A stretch of 64,000 nucleotides of DNA from Neisseria sp. (GTDB taxonomy: Bacteria; Pseudomonadota; Gammaproteobacteria; Burkholderiales; Neisseriaceae). Below, piece by piece: positions 28,269 through 36,252 of the stretch. A program made the translations under genes and the position numbers. Each line of letters begins with the position of its first letter. Positions within the stretch are counted from its first letter, which is position 1. Under the pieces are notes generated by a model. It was given only the letters and a program-made list of their open reading frames with translations, was not told the origin of the DNA and did not search any database. The DNA lies in NCBI RefSeq assembly GCF_030527965.1, contig NZ_JAUMZU010000001.1, positions 22,141-86,140 on the forward strand, given 5' to 3'.

Positions 28269-29462
28269 ATGTTTTTTAATAAAATCGAAGCAGCACCCGC
28301 CGATCCGATTCTGGGTTTGGGCGAGGCGTTTAAAGCCGAAACACGGGCAGGCAGAGTAAACTTGGGTATCGGCGTTTATAAAGATGCTCAGGGCAATACG
28401 CCGATTGTCAAAGCGGTAAAAGAGGCGGAGAAACGCTTGCTGGAAACCGAAAATACCAAAAATTATCTGACGATTGACGGTGTGGCCGATTATAACGCGC
28501 AAACACAAGTATTATTATTCGGCGCTGATAGTGAAATCATTGCTTCCAAACGGGCGAAAACCGCACAGAGCTTGGGTGGTACGGGTGCTTTGCGCGTGGC
28601 GGCCGAATTTATCAAGCGTCAAACCGGCGCTCAAAACATTTGGATTTCTGCTCCTACCTGGCCAAATCACAATGCTATTTTCAAAGCCGTCGGCATGAAT
28701 ATCCGTGATTATCGCTATTATGATAAGGCTACTCACAGTTTGGATTGGGACGGACTGATTGCAGACTTGAGCCAAGCGGGCGAGGGCGATGTGGTGCTGT
28801 TGCACGGTTGCTGCCACAATCCGACCGGTATTGATCCTACCGCCGAGCAATGGGAAACCTTGGCCAAAATGTCGGCGGAAAAAGGCTGGTTGCCGCTATT
28901 TGATTTTGCTTATCAGGGTTTTGCCAACGGCTTGGAAGAAGATGCTTACGGTTTGCGCGCCTTTGCCAAGTTAAACAAAGAATTGTTGGTTGCCAGCTCG
29001 TATTCGAAGAATTTCGGTATGTATAACGAACGCGTAGGTGCGTTTACTTTGGTGGCTGCCGATGCGGAAACGGCCAATCGCGCGTTCAGCCAGGTAAAAG
29101 CGATTATCCGCACGCTTTATTCCAATCCTGCCTCGCACGGCGGTGCTACGGTGGCCTTGGTGTTGAAAGACTCGGCTTTGAAAGCACAATGGATTGCCGA
29201 ATTGGATGAGATGCGTGCCCGCATTAAAGAAATGCGCCAGCAGTTTGTGGATTTGCTGAAAGAATACGGTGCCAAACAAGATTTCGGCTTTATCGTGAAG
29301 CAAAACGGTATGTTTTCATTTTCAGGTTTGACGCCCGAGCAGGTTGATCGTTTGAAAGACGAATTTGCCATTTATGCCGTGCGCAGCGGTCGTATCAACG
29401 TAGCAGGCATTACGGCCGATAACATCCGTTATTTGTGCGAGAGCATTGTGAAAGTGTTGTAA
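28269..29462 (+). CDS. aromatic-amino-acid/aspartate aminotransferase
   Basis: A 397-residue class I PLP-dependent aminotransferase of the AspC/TyrB subfamily. The N-terminus [16 protein letters not shown] and [14 protein letters not shown] are typical. The PLP lysine is in [23 protein letters not shown] and SAPTWPNH supply further cofactor contacts. It transfers amino groups between 2-oxoglutarate/glutamate and oxaloacetate or aromatic keto acids; TyrB versus AspC cannot be decided here. The ATG at 28269 follows AAGG; GTG two codons earlier is less likely. Confidence 0.94.
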   Translation: MFFNKIEAAPADPILGLGEAFKAETRAGRVNLGIGVYKDAQGNTPIVKAVKEAEKRLLETENTKNYLTIDGVADYNAQTQVLLFGADSEIIASKRAKTAQSLGGTGALRVAAEFIKRQTGAQNIWISAPTWPNHNAIFKAVGMNIRDYRYYDKATHSLDWDGLIADLSQAGEGDVVLLHGCCHNPTGIDPTAEQWETLAKMSAEKGWLPLFDFAYQGFANGLEEDAYGLRAFAKLNKELLVASSYSKNFGMYNERVGAFTLVAADAETANRAFSQVKAIIRTLYSNPASHGGATVALVLKDSALKAQWIAELDEMRARIKEMRQQFVDLLKEYGAKQDFGFIVKQNGMFSFSGLTPEQVDRLKDEFAIYAVRSGRINVAGITADNIRYLCESIVKVL

Positions 29463-29481
29463 ATCAAATTTTCATATTTAG

Positions 29482-29517
29482 AAAAGCCTGTCTGAAAATG
29501 TTCAGACAGGCTTTTTT
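29482..29517 (+). terminator. DUS-pair terminator after the aminotransferase
   Basis: AAAAGCCTGTCTGAA, four-base loop, TTCAGACAGGCTTTTTT. It lies between convergent genes and can also serve the small minus-strand gene. Confidence 0.85.
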
Positions 29518-29539
29518 CTTGATTTGATGAGGTAGGGTA

Positions 29540-29770
29540 TTAGTTGCTGGAAGAATCCGATTTTTGCTGAGTTTGAGAAGTTTGAAACAAAGGCGCTTTG
29601 TTTTTCTCATACTCTTTCTGCTTCTCGCTATTTTTGAATTTCACTTCAAACATTTCGGAGCGGCTGAATGTTTTGCTGATTTTTTCTTCCATTCCCGGTG
29701 TGCTCTGTACCCAATATAGAGCGGCGATGGGAAGACCTACAAGTAGTAAAACCGTTTTGCTGATTTGCAT
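29540..29770 (-). CDS. small membrane-anchored protein, unknown
   Basis: A 76-residue protein I do not recognise. One N-terminal hydrophobic segment (TVLLLVGLPIAALYWV, about residues 6-21) is followed by a highly charged, lysine- and glutamate-rich tail (EKQKEYEKNKAP) ending in a serine/glutamine-rich stretch. It looks like an inner-membrane anchor with a periplasmic or cytoplasmic tail. GAGAA precedes the ATG. It sits downstream of the cardiolipin synthase gene on the same strand, about 95 bp away. Confidence 0.65.
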   Translation of the reverse strand: MQISKTVLLLVGLPIAALYWVQSTPGMEEKISKTFSRSEMFEVKFKNSEKQKEYEKNKAPLFQTSQTQQKSDSSSN

Positions 29771-29864
29771 GTTGTATTCTCTATTAGTGATTATTGTGTG
29801 ATTATTTTAAACAGAGAGATTTACCCGGTTAGGACTTTTTCGATAAGCGAGCCGTATTGAGGAT

Positions 29865-31319
29865 TCAACGGTTTCTGCTTTTAAAATGCCTGATTTGTTT
29901 GGCGGCGTTGAAGCAGGTGCCCAGCCCGCCGAATATCAGTAAAAACAGCAGCGGCCACACTAAAATTTGTGGAAAAAACCATAATAAAGCGGCGATGAAT
30001 AGAAAAACTGTGCCGATGGCCAGATAAGCCCACGCTTCGCTTTGATCGACCAATCGGGTTTGTGCGATGTTGTTATCAAACACATAACTTAACTGCATGA
30101 CTTGGCGCATCATGCCTTTCATCTGGCCGCGGTGTAGCATTTTTGCATTTCGATAAATTGGGCTGCGTTCGGCGTTGGGTTTGACGCGTGCTTTGGGATC
30201 GAGCACCACTTCGGTGGCGCTTTCCAAATCTTGCAAGAAAATGCGTTCGAGCTGGTATACCGTTGCCGGGTCTTCGATGGAAACGTCGAGTTCCCGATTG
30301 GCATACCAGCTTGAGAGATTGAGATTGGTACTGCCTACGCGCGCCCATTGGCCGTCAATCAATGCGCTTTTGGCGTGAATCATAGTGCCGTTCCATTCGA
30401 ATACGCGTACGCCGGCTTCCAGAAGCTGCCGGTATTGGGTGCGTGAAACGGTGCCTATCCATTTGATATCGGAAGTGCGGGGAACCAGAATCCGTACGTC
30501 GACCCCGGCGTTGGCGGCATTGACCAGTGCTTGAACATACATGCGGGTCGGCATGAAATAGGCGTCGGTAATCCAGATATTTTGCTGCGCAAGGCTGATA
30601 ACGCTTAAATCAAGCCGGATGGTATTGGTATTGGCCGGTGTGGTGGCCAATATGCGTGCGCAGGAACTGCCGGCGGGCTGGCTTTCGCCGTGTTCGTAAT
30701 TGCGCAGGTTTGCCGGCATTTTCCCGCCTTGGGAAACCAGTGTGTCTTCAAATGCGGCCAGAATGTCTTCTACAACCGGCCCTTGCAGCTGCAAACCTGT
30801 GTCGCGCCAAACCGAGATGCCGCGGGCAGGGTTGCCTTGCCAAGCCGAGGAAATACATAAACCGCTGACGAAGGCGGTGTGTTCGTCGATAACGATGGAT
30901 TTTCTATGGTTGCGCGACAAGATGCTCAAACCGCCGAACCAGCCGGGCGGGTTATAGCTTCTCACTTCGGCGCCCGCTTCGATAAGCGGCTTGAAAAAGC
31001 CGCGCAGGTGGGCGTTGATGGAACCGAGCCAATCGTATACCAGCGCAACGGCAACGCCTTCGGCTAGTTTTTCGAGCAATATTTGGCGGATGGTTTTGCC
31101 GAATTCATCCGGTGCGAAAATATACATTTCAATGCAGATGCTTTCTCGGGCGGAGCGTAAGGCGGCTTCCCATGCGGGGAAATTTTCGGTGCTGTCGAGC
31201 AACACGGTGATTTCGTTGCTGCAACTGGGGCGTGCACCGGAAGCGCGGCGTATCATTTGCTCTATTAGCGAATTCGGGTTGGCAAGGTTGTCGGGAGCAG
31301 AAGAAGATTGGGTGTTCAT
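29865..31319 (-). CDS. cardiolipin synthase / phospholipase D family
   Basis: A 484-residue phospholipase-D-family enzyme with two catalytic HKD motifs: NHRKSIVIDEHTAFVSG (about residue 138) and IHAKSALIDGQWARVGSTN (about residue 317). Unlike ClsA it lacks N-terminal membrane helices; instead two hydrophobic segments close the C-terminus (YLAIGTVFLFIAALLWFF and ILVWPLLFLLIFGGLG). It most likely joins phosphatidyl groups into cardiolipin at the inner membrane. It lies just downstream of mnmC on the same strand, separated by a DUS-pair terminator. Confidence 0.9.
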   Translation of the reverse strand: MNTQSSSAPDNLANPNSLIEQMIRRASGARPSCSNEITVLLDSTENFPAWEAALRSARESICIEMYIFAPDEFGKTIRQILLEKLAEGVAVALVYDWLGSINAHLRGFFKPLIEAGAEVRSYNPPGWFGGLSILSRNHRKSIVIDEHTAFVSGLCISSAWQGNPARGISVWRDTGLQLQGPVVEDILAAFEDTLVSQGGKMPANLRNYEHGESQPAGSSCARILATTPANTNTIRLDLSVISLAQQNIWITDAYFMPTRMYVQALVNAANAGVDVRILVPRTSDIKWIGTVSRTQYRQLLEAGVRVFEWNGTMIHAKSALIDGQWARVGSTNLNLSSWYANRELDVSIEDPATVYQLERIFLQDLESATEVVLDPKARVKPNAERSPIYRNAKMLHRGQMKGMMRQVMQLSYVFDNNIAQTRLVDQSEAWAYLAIGTVFLFIAALLWFFPQILVWPLLFLLIFGGLGTCFNAAKQIRHFKSRNR

Positions 31320-31365
31320 GGGGCGTTGGAGGGTGGGGTTGCCGGTTTTGCGGGTGGTTAATCGG

Positions 31366-31400
31366 ATGCCTGTCTGAAAACTTTTCAGACAGGCTTTTGT
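31366..31400 (-). terminator. DUS-pair terminator after mnmC
   Basis: ATGCCTGTCTGAAAA, one base, TTTTCAGACAGGCTTTT. It lies between mnmC and the cardiolipin synthase gene, both on the minus strand. Confidence 0.8.
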
Positions 31401-31430
31401 TTGACAGAGGTTGGTTGGAAAAGTTTTGGT

Positions 31431-33050
31431 TCAGGGTGATTCTGTTTTGGTGGGCGTTGAGTATAAGGTGCCGCGGGCAATGGCGCGAATGATGAAGCGG
31501 TTGGGGTGCAGTGCTTGGCGGATGCGTCGGGATAGTGGGTTAGGTAGCCCTAGAATTTCGGCGGCCAAACTGTCGGCGCAAATCGGTGCGCTGGAGAGGC
31601 CGCGGCTGCCGTGGGCGGTGTTGATATAAACGCCGGGCAGATAAGGGCAGGCGGCGGTTAAAGGATATTTGCGGTCGAGTGCGAGCCGGGCGTACAACGG
31701 CTGCATGGCGGCGGCATCGCCCAAGGCGCCGACAACCGGTAAATGGTCGCTGGTGTCGCAGCGCAAGGCGGCATGGCCGCGGAGGTTATGCCTGTCTGAA
31801 AGCAGGCTGCGGGCGAGTTCGGGATGCAGGCGGCCCAACGCTTGCCGGTTGGCTTGCTCTTCTGTTTCGCGCCAGTCGCTGGCGGAATCGTGTTGGATAA
31901 AAGTGGCGCCGTAGCAATGAATGCCTTGCCATGCGGGCGCGAGATAGCTGTCGCCGGAGAGGGCGATGCGCAGATTTTCAGACAGGCTGGTGGCGGGTGC
32001 CAGCGAGGTTTGGCCGCGTACCAACCGGAAAGGCAGGATGTTTAGCGGCGGCAGGGCGGCGCTGTCGGCTCCGGTGCAATAGATGATGCAATCGGCTTCG
32101 ATTATATCGTTGGGTGTGGTTAATTGCCAGTGGCTGCCGGTGTGTTGTGCGGTTTGCAACGGGGAGAAGTTATGCAGCGTGATGTTGGGATGCTTGAACA
32201 GGGCGGCGACCAAAGCGGGCGGATGCAGCCATACGCCTTGTGGCCAGAATAAGCCTTCTTCGTTTAAATCGATGCCGGCGGCAGCAGATGCTTCTGCGGC
32301 TGAAACACTGTGATAAAGATGGTTATGATGGGTTTGGCGGCTGAGCAAAGTGTTGCGCTGCTGTTCTGCCGGCTCATGATTGAGGTGCAATACGCCGGCG
32401 CCGCCCCAGCTGGTTTGCTTGGGCAGCAGGCGTTCCAGCAAACGGCGGGTGTGGCCGTATCCGCAGAGGAGTAATTCGGTTTGCTCGGTATCGTGCGGCG
32501 ATATGCGGGTGTAGAGCAAGCCTTGCCGGTTGCCGGAGGCAGCTTCTGCGGGTCGGGCGCTTTCTAAAACACAGACTTGCACACCGCGCTCGGCTAAAGC
32601 GCGTGCGGTTGCTGCGCCGGCAATGCCTGCGCCGATAATCGCAGCGCGTTGCGGCTTGGGTCGGCAGGGTGGTATGAACCACGGCTTTTGGGCGACCGCT
32701 TCGGTTTGGGGCAAGGCCGTGGTTTGCCAGATTGGCGCTTGCGGAAAATATTCGTGCAGACGGTGCGCTGCTTCGGGCGGCATCAACCAGAGTTCGGTAT
32801 CGGGCAGAATGTCGCGCAAAACGTTGGCGCCGGCAAACTGCAGGCAGCCAAACGCGTTTTGCAGGCGGTGCCGCAATGTTTTTTCTGCCTGAGTGGCATT
32901 TTCAGACAGGCTTAGTGCAGGAATGGTTTTATTCGGCAGACAAATGGCGATGAGACCGTATTGCTTCGCCGTATCAAGTAGCGTTTGTAACGGCGGAAAA
33001 TGGTTGAAGGCGGCAATCATGGTATTCAGACAGGCATTATCAAGCAGCAT
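31431..33050 (-). CDS. mnmC: FAD-dependent cmnm5s2U34 oxidoreductase (MnmC C-terminal type)
   Basis: About 539 residues. The FAD-binding loop IIGAGIAGAATARALAERG marks a DAO-fold oxidoreductase of the MnmC2 type, which removes the carboxymethyl group during synthesis of mnm5s2U34 in tRNA. The N-terminal methyltransferase of bifunctional MnmC is missing; about 130 residues of less conserved sequence precede the FAD domain, the arrangement usual in Neisseria. The start is uncertain: 33050 has a weak GGAT site, 33137 and 33020 are alternatives. Five DUS or near-DUS sites lie in or just upstream of the gene. Confidence 0.88.
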   Translation of the reverse strand: MLLDNACLNTMIAAFNHFPPLQTLLDTAKQYGLIAICLPNKTIPALSLSENATQAEKTLRHRLQNAFGCLQFAGANVLRDILPDTELWLMPPEAAHRLHEYFPQAPIWQTTALPQTEAVAQKPWFIPPCRPKPQRAAIIGAGIAGAATARALAERGVQVCVLESARPAEAASGNRQGLLYTRISPHDTEQTELLLCGYGHTRRLLERLLPKQTSWGGAGVLHLNHEPAEQQRNTLLSRQTHHNHLYHSVSAAEASAAAGIDLNEEGLFWPQGVWLHPPALVAALFKHPNITLHNFSPLQTAQHTGSHWQLTTPNDIIEADCIIYCTGADSAALPPLNILPFRLVRGQTSLAPATSLSENLRIALSGDSYLAPAWQGIHCYGATFIQHDSASDWRETEEQANRQALGRLHPELARSLLSDRHNLRGHAALRCDTSDHLPVVGALGDAAAMQPLYARLALDRKYPLTAACPYLPGVYINTAHGSRGLSSAPICADSLAAEILGLPNPLSRRIRQALHPNRFIIRAIARGTLYSTPTKTESP

Positions 33051-33282
33051 ATTATCGTTATCCGAGTGAGAAATATAAAGGAAAATCGGCAATGCCTGTC
33101 TGAAAATCTCGGGTGACGCGCAAAAAGCAGTTTCCATACCGCTGCTTTTTATTATATATTCCAGCTCAGCGGCTACGGCCGACTACACGAATTCCACATT
33201 GCCCGGATAAACCTTTTCCATCCGCGCTTTTTTCTGACACCAAAATAAGGTTGATGCCTTTGCCAACACAAGGAGAACAATT

Positions 33283-34806
33283 ATGACAAACCAAGCAGCG
33301 GAACGCGTACAACACGAAGGATTGCGCAGTAAAATCATGTCGCCCGAGCAGGCTGCCGGGTTCATTAAAAACGGAATGAACGTCGGTATCAGCGGTTTTA
33401 CCGGTGCCGGTTATCCGAAAGCCGTGCCGGCCGGGCTGGCCAAACAAATGGAAGAGGCGCACGGGCGCGGCGAGCCGTTTACCATCGGCATGCTGACCGG
33501 CGCATCCACCGCCGCCGATTGCGACGGCGTATTGGCCGCGGCGAAAGGCATCCATTTCCGTACGCCTTTTCAGTCTGACCCCACTTTGCGTAACGGCATT
33601 AATGCAGGCGAAATCAACTATGTCGATATGCATCTCTCGCACGTTGAGCAACAACAGCGTTTCGGTTTTTACGGCAAAATGGACGTTGCCGTTATCGAAA
33701 TCACCGGCATTCTGCCCGACGGCCGCATCATCCCTTCTATGGGCGTAGGCACCAATAACGAATGGCTCAAAGCCGCCGACAAAATCATTCTGGAAGTCAA
33801 CAGCCGCCAGCATATTCTGCTGGAAGGCATGCACGACATCTATTACGATATCGGCGTTCCCCCGCATCGCAAACCGATTCCGCTGGAAGCACCGAATGAT
33901 CGCATCGGTAGCCCTTATTTTCAAATCGATTTGAATAAAGTCGTTGCCGTTGTCGCAACCGACTTGCCCGACCGCAACAGCAAGTTTGCCGATCCCGATG
34001 CAAATTCCAAACGCATCGCTGAACAAATCATCGATTTCTTTTCGCACGAAGTCAAAGCGGGTCGTCTGCCTGCCAATCTGTTGCCCTTGCAATCCGGTGT
34101 GGGCAACGTTGCCAATGCAGTGTTAGCCGGCTTGCAAGACAGCCCGTTTGAAAATTTGACCGGCTATACCGAAGTGCTGCAAGATGGTATGCTCGATTTG
34201 ATTTTGAGCGGCAAAATGCAATCCGCTTCAGCTACAGCATTGTCGTTCAGCCCCGAAGCGCTGGAGCGTTTCAACAATAATATCGAAAAACTGCGCAGCA
34301 AAATCATCTTGCGCCCGCAGGAAATTACCAACCATCCCGAATTGATTCGTCGCTTGGGCGTTATCGGCATGAATGCGATGATAGAAGCCGATATTTACGG
34401 CAACGTCAATTCCACCCACATCATGGGCACCAAAATGATGAACGGTATCGGCGGTTCGGGCGATTTTACCCGTAATGCGTTCTGGTCGTTTTTCGTTAGC
34501 CCTTCAGTAGCGAAAGACGGTGCGATTTCTTGTATTATGCCTATGGTATCGCACCACGACCATACCGAGCATGACGTGATGTTTATCGTTACCGAGCAAG
34601 GCATGGCCGATTTACGCGGCAAGTCGCCCCGCCAGCGTGCCAAACTGATTATCGAAAATTGCGCGCACCCTGATTATCGGGATATGTTGCGCGATTATTT
34701 CGACCGTGCCGAAAAAGCAGGCGGGCTGCATACCCCGCATTTGTTAAACGAAGCCTTGTCTTGGCACCAACGCTTTGTCGAAACCGGCGATATGCGCGTC
34801 AAGTAA
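33283..34806 (+). CDS. succinyl-CoA:acetate CoA-transferase (acetyl-CoA hydrolase family)
   Basis: A 507-residue family I CoA-transferase of the AarC/Cat1 type, moving CoA between succinyl-CoA and acetate. In order: N-terminal SPEQAAGFIKNGMNVGISGFTGAG, GVGTNNEWLK, QSGVGNVANAVLAGL, and YTEVLQDGM, whose glutamate is the expected catalytic residue. C-terminal GMADLRGKSPRQRA is also typical. It could close an acetate-handling variant of the TCA cycle next to acnB and icd activity (inference). AAGGAG lies seven bases before the ATG; divergent from mnmC. Confidence 0.93.
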   Translation: MTNQAAERVQHEGLRSKIMSPEQAAGFIKNGMNVGISGFTGAGYPKAVPAGLAKQMEEAHGRGEPFTIGMLTGASTAADCDGVLAAAKGIHFRTPFQSDPTLRNGINAGEINYVDMHLSHVEQQQRFGFYGKMDVAVIEITGILPDGRIIPSMGVGTNNEWLKAADKIILEVNSRQHILLEGMHDIYYDIGVPPHRKPIPLEAPNDRIGSPYFQIDLNKVVAVVATDLPDRNSKFADPDANSKRIAEQIIDFFSHEVKAGRLPANLLPLQSGVGNVANAVLAGLQDSPFENLTGYTEVLQDGMLDLILSGKMQSASATALSFSPEALERFNNNIEKLRSKIILRPQEITNHPELIRRLGVIGMNAMIEADIYGNVNSTHIMGTKMMNGIGGSGDFTRNAFWSFFVSPSVAKDGAISCIMPMVSHHDHTEHDVMFIVTEQGMADLRGKSPRQRAKLIIENCAHPDYRDMLRDYFDRAEKAGGLHTPHLLNEALSWHQRFVETGDMRVK

Positions 34807-34823
34807 ATTAACGGCTTGAAATT

Positions 34824-34858
34824 AAACCTCTGCTGGCCATAAACAAGCGGAGGTTTTT
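34824..34858 (+). terminator. hairpin terminator after the CoA-transferase
   Basis: AAACCTCTGCT pairs with AGCGGAGGTTT (one G-T wobble), followed by a T-run. Confidence 0.8.
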
Positions 34859-34927
34859 CATTTTATTGCTTGAACTAAGAAAACTTACGTTGGTTTATGT
34901 ATAGATCAAGCAGCCGCAACCATGTTT

Positions 34928-34960
34928 AATGCCTGTCTGAAAATTTCAGACAGGCATTTT
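34928..34960. terminator. DUS-pair terminator between convergent genes
   Basis: AATGCCTGTCTGAAA, one base, TTTCAGACAGGCATTTT. It is the second terminator for the CoA-transferase and the one for the minus-strand HAD gene. Confidence 0.85.
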
Positions 34961-34971
34961 CGGCTGTGGGC

Positions 34972-35631
34972 TTAAATTGCTTCGCGTCCGGCTTGAATCA
35001 GATGTGGTAGCTTGTGCATATCGTTAAAAACCCGTGTCGCACCGGCATCCAGCAGTTTGCTTGGTGGCGTTAACGCGCAATAACCGAATACCGTCATTCC
35101 AGCGGCTACCGCGGCGCGCACGCCGGTAGGGCTGTCTTCCACCACCGCACAAGATTCAGGCGGCACGCCTATAGTTTTGGCGGCCAGCAGAAACACATCC
35201 GGCGCTGGTTTGGGCGCGGCGACTTGGGTCACGCTGAACATACGCCCTTCAAAACGCGGCAACAGGCCTGTTTTGCCTAATGTCGTACGCATTTTTGCAA
35301 AATCCCCGCTTGATGCCACGCAATAAGGTAGGCCGATTACATCGAGCGCCGCCTCAATGCCTACCACCGGCAGCACTTCCTCTGCCAGCGCCGCATTTGT
35401 TCGTTGGCGGAAATTTGCTTCAAATGCTTCCGGCGGCGCTTTTCCGAGCAGCTTTTCGATTTTAGCCATGCTTTGCGCCATCGATAAACCGATGAAATGG
35501 TTAAACATGGTTGCTAAATCCAAATCCAAGCCGCATTCGCGTAGCATGTCGGCAAGCACTTGGTGGGCGATGCGTTCGCTATCAACCAAAACGCCGTCGC
35601 AGTCGAAAATAACAAGTTGGAAAGGGTGCAT
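34972..35631 (-). CDS. HAD-IA family phosphatase (YieH/GPP-like)
   Basis: A 219-residue haloacid-dehalogenase-type hydrolase. Motif I is VIFDCDGVLVDSE; the cap domain follows; motif II is CVASSG, motif III lies around APKPAPDVFLLAA, and motif IV is VVEDSPTGVRAA. The pattern resembles beta-phosphoglucomutase-like and 6-phosphogluconate phosphatases; the substrate cannot be assigned. It is a single gene on the minus strand with a DUS terminator behind it. Confidence 0.88.
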   Translation of the reverse strand: MHPFQLVIFDCDGVLVDSERIAHQVLADMLRECGLDLDLATMFNHFIGLSMAQSMAKIEKLLGKAPPEAFEANFRQRTNAALAEEVLPVVGIEAALDVIGLPYCVASSGDFAKMRTTLGKTGLLPRFEGRMFSVTQVAAPKPAPDVFLLAAKTIGVPPESCAVVEDSPTGVRAAVAAGMTVFGYCALTPPSKLLDAGATRVFNDMHKLPHLIQAGREAI

Positions 35632-35843
35632 AGCTTATCCTTAGTAATTTCAATGAAAAGCCCAAAATGGCCGGCCGTATAACTGCTTAATATTGCCTTT
35701 TATGACGGTATTCTAACCTAAATCACGTTTTCTCACGATTAACTCAGTCTGATTCTTAGTTTTTGTTTCAAGATGATGATTAATAGGAAAAAATGTCGGC
35801 TGGTGTGCGTAACATACAATTGACTTAACAAAGGGTAACGGCA

Positions 35844-36152
35844 ATGGTAGAGATTTTAGTTTTACTCGCTTTCGGGAGAATGCAAGAGCATTTTTATCAG
35901 GAAAATTCACATGCGTGGCATTGGGCACTGGCTTATGCCGCATGTGGTTTTTTATGGTCGTTAGTGAATAGTGGGGAATTTTTTGCGAATTTGATTTCTT
36001 CGGCTATTGCGGGGCTTTATGCATGGGTTTACTTTGTTTTGCTGCGCAGAGTGGCGGATAACTTGATGATATGGCTATTAGTTTGGATTATCGGTGCTTT
36101 GCTTCCTATTTTTATCGTCTTCCAATTAATATCGGCAATAAAGGTTGTTTGA
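35844..36152 (+). CDS. small membrane protein, unknown
   Basis: A 102-residue protein with about three hydrophobic segments (WHWALAYAACGFLWSLV, ISSAIAGLYAWVYFVLL, MIWLLVWIIGALLPIFIVFQLI), hence an integral inner-membrane protein. I recognise no family. AAAGGGTAACGGCA precedes the ATG. It is a single gene, convergent with mfd, and ends before a strong shared hairpin. Confidence 0.7.
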   Translation: MVEILVLLAFGRMQEHFYQENSHAWHWALAYAACGFLWSLVNSGEFFANLISSAIAGLYAWVYFVLLRRVADNLMIWLLVWIIGALLPIFIVFQLISAIKVV

Positions 36153-36188
36153 TAGGGCGTTGCTGCCGATTTAGTTACATCGCTTAGC

Positions 36189-36217
36189 TTAAAGGGTGGG
36201 GAAAACCCACCCTTTAA
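36189..36217. terminator. bidirectional hairpin terminator between the small membrane gene and mfd
   Basis: A perfect 12-base stem TTAAAGGGTGGG / CCCACCCTTTAA with loop GAAAA. It lies between convergent ends. Confidence 0.8.
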
Positions 36218-36252
36218 CATGCCGAATATATTATGCAACGTCGTCTCTAAAA

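Noticed and set aside
33166..34092. 308-codon minus-strand frame
   Set aside because: Antisense to the CoA-transferase gene, no family motifs, no ribosome binding site.
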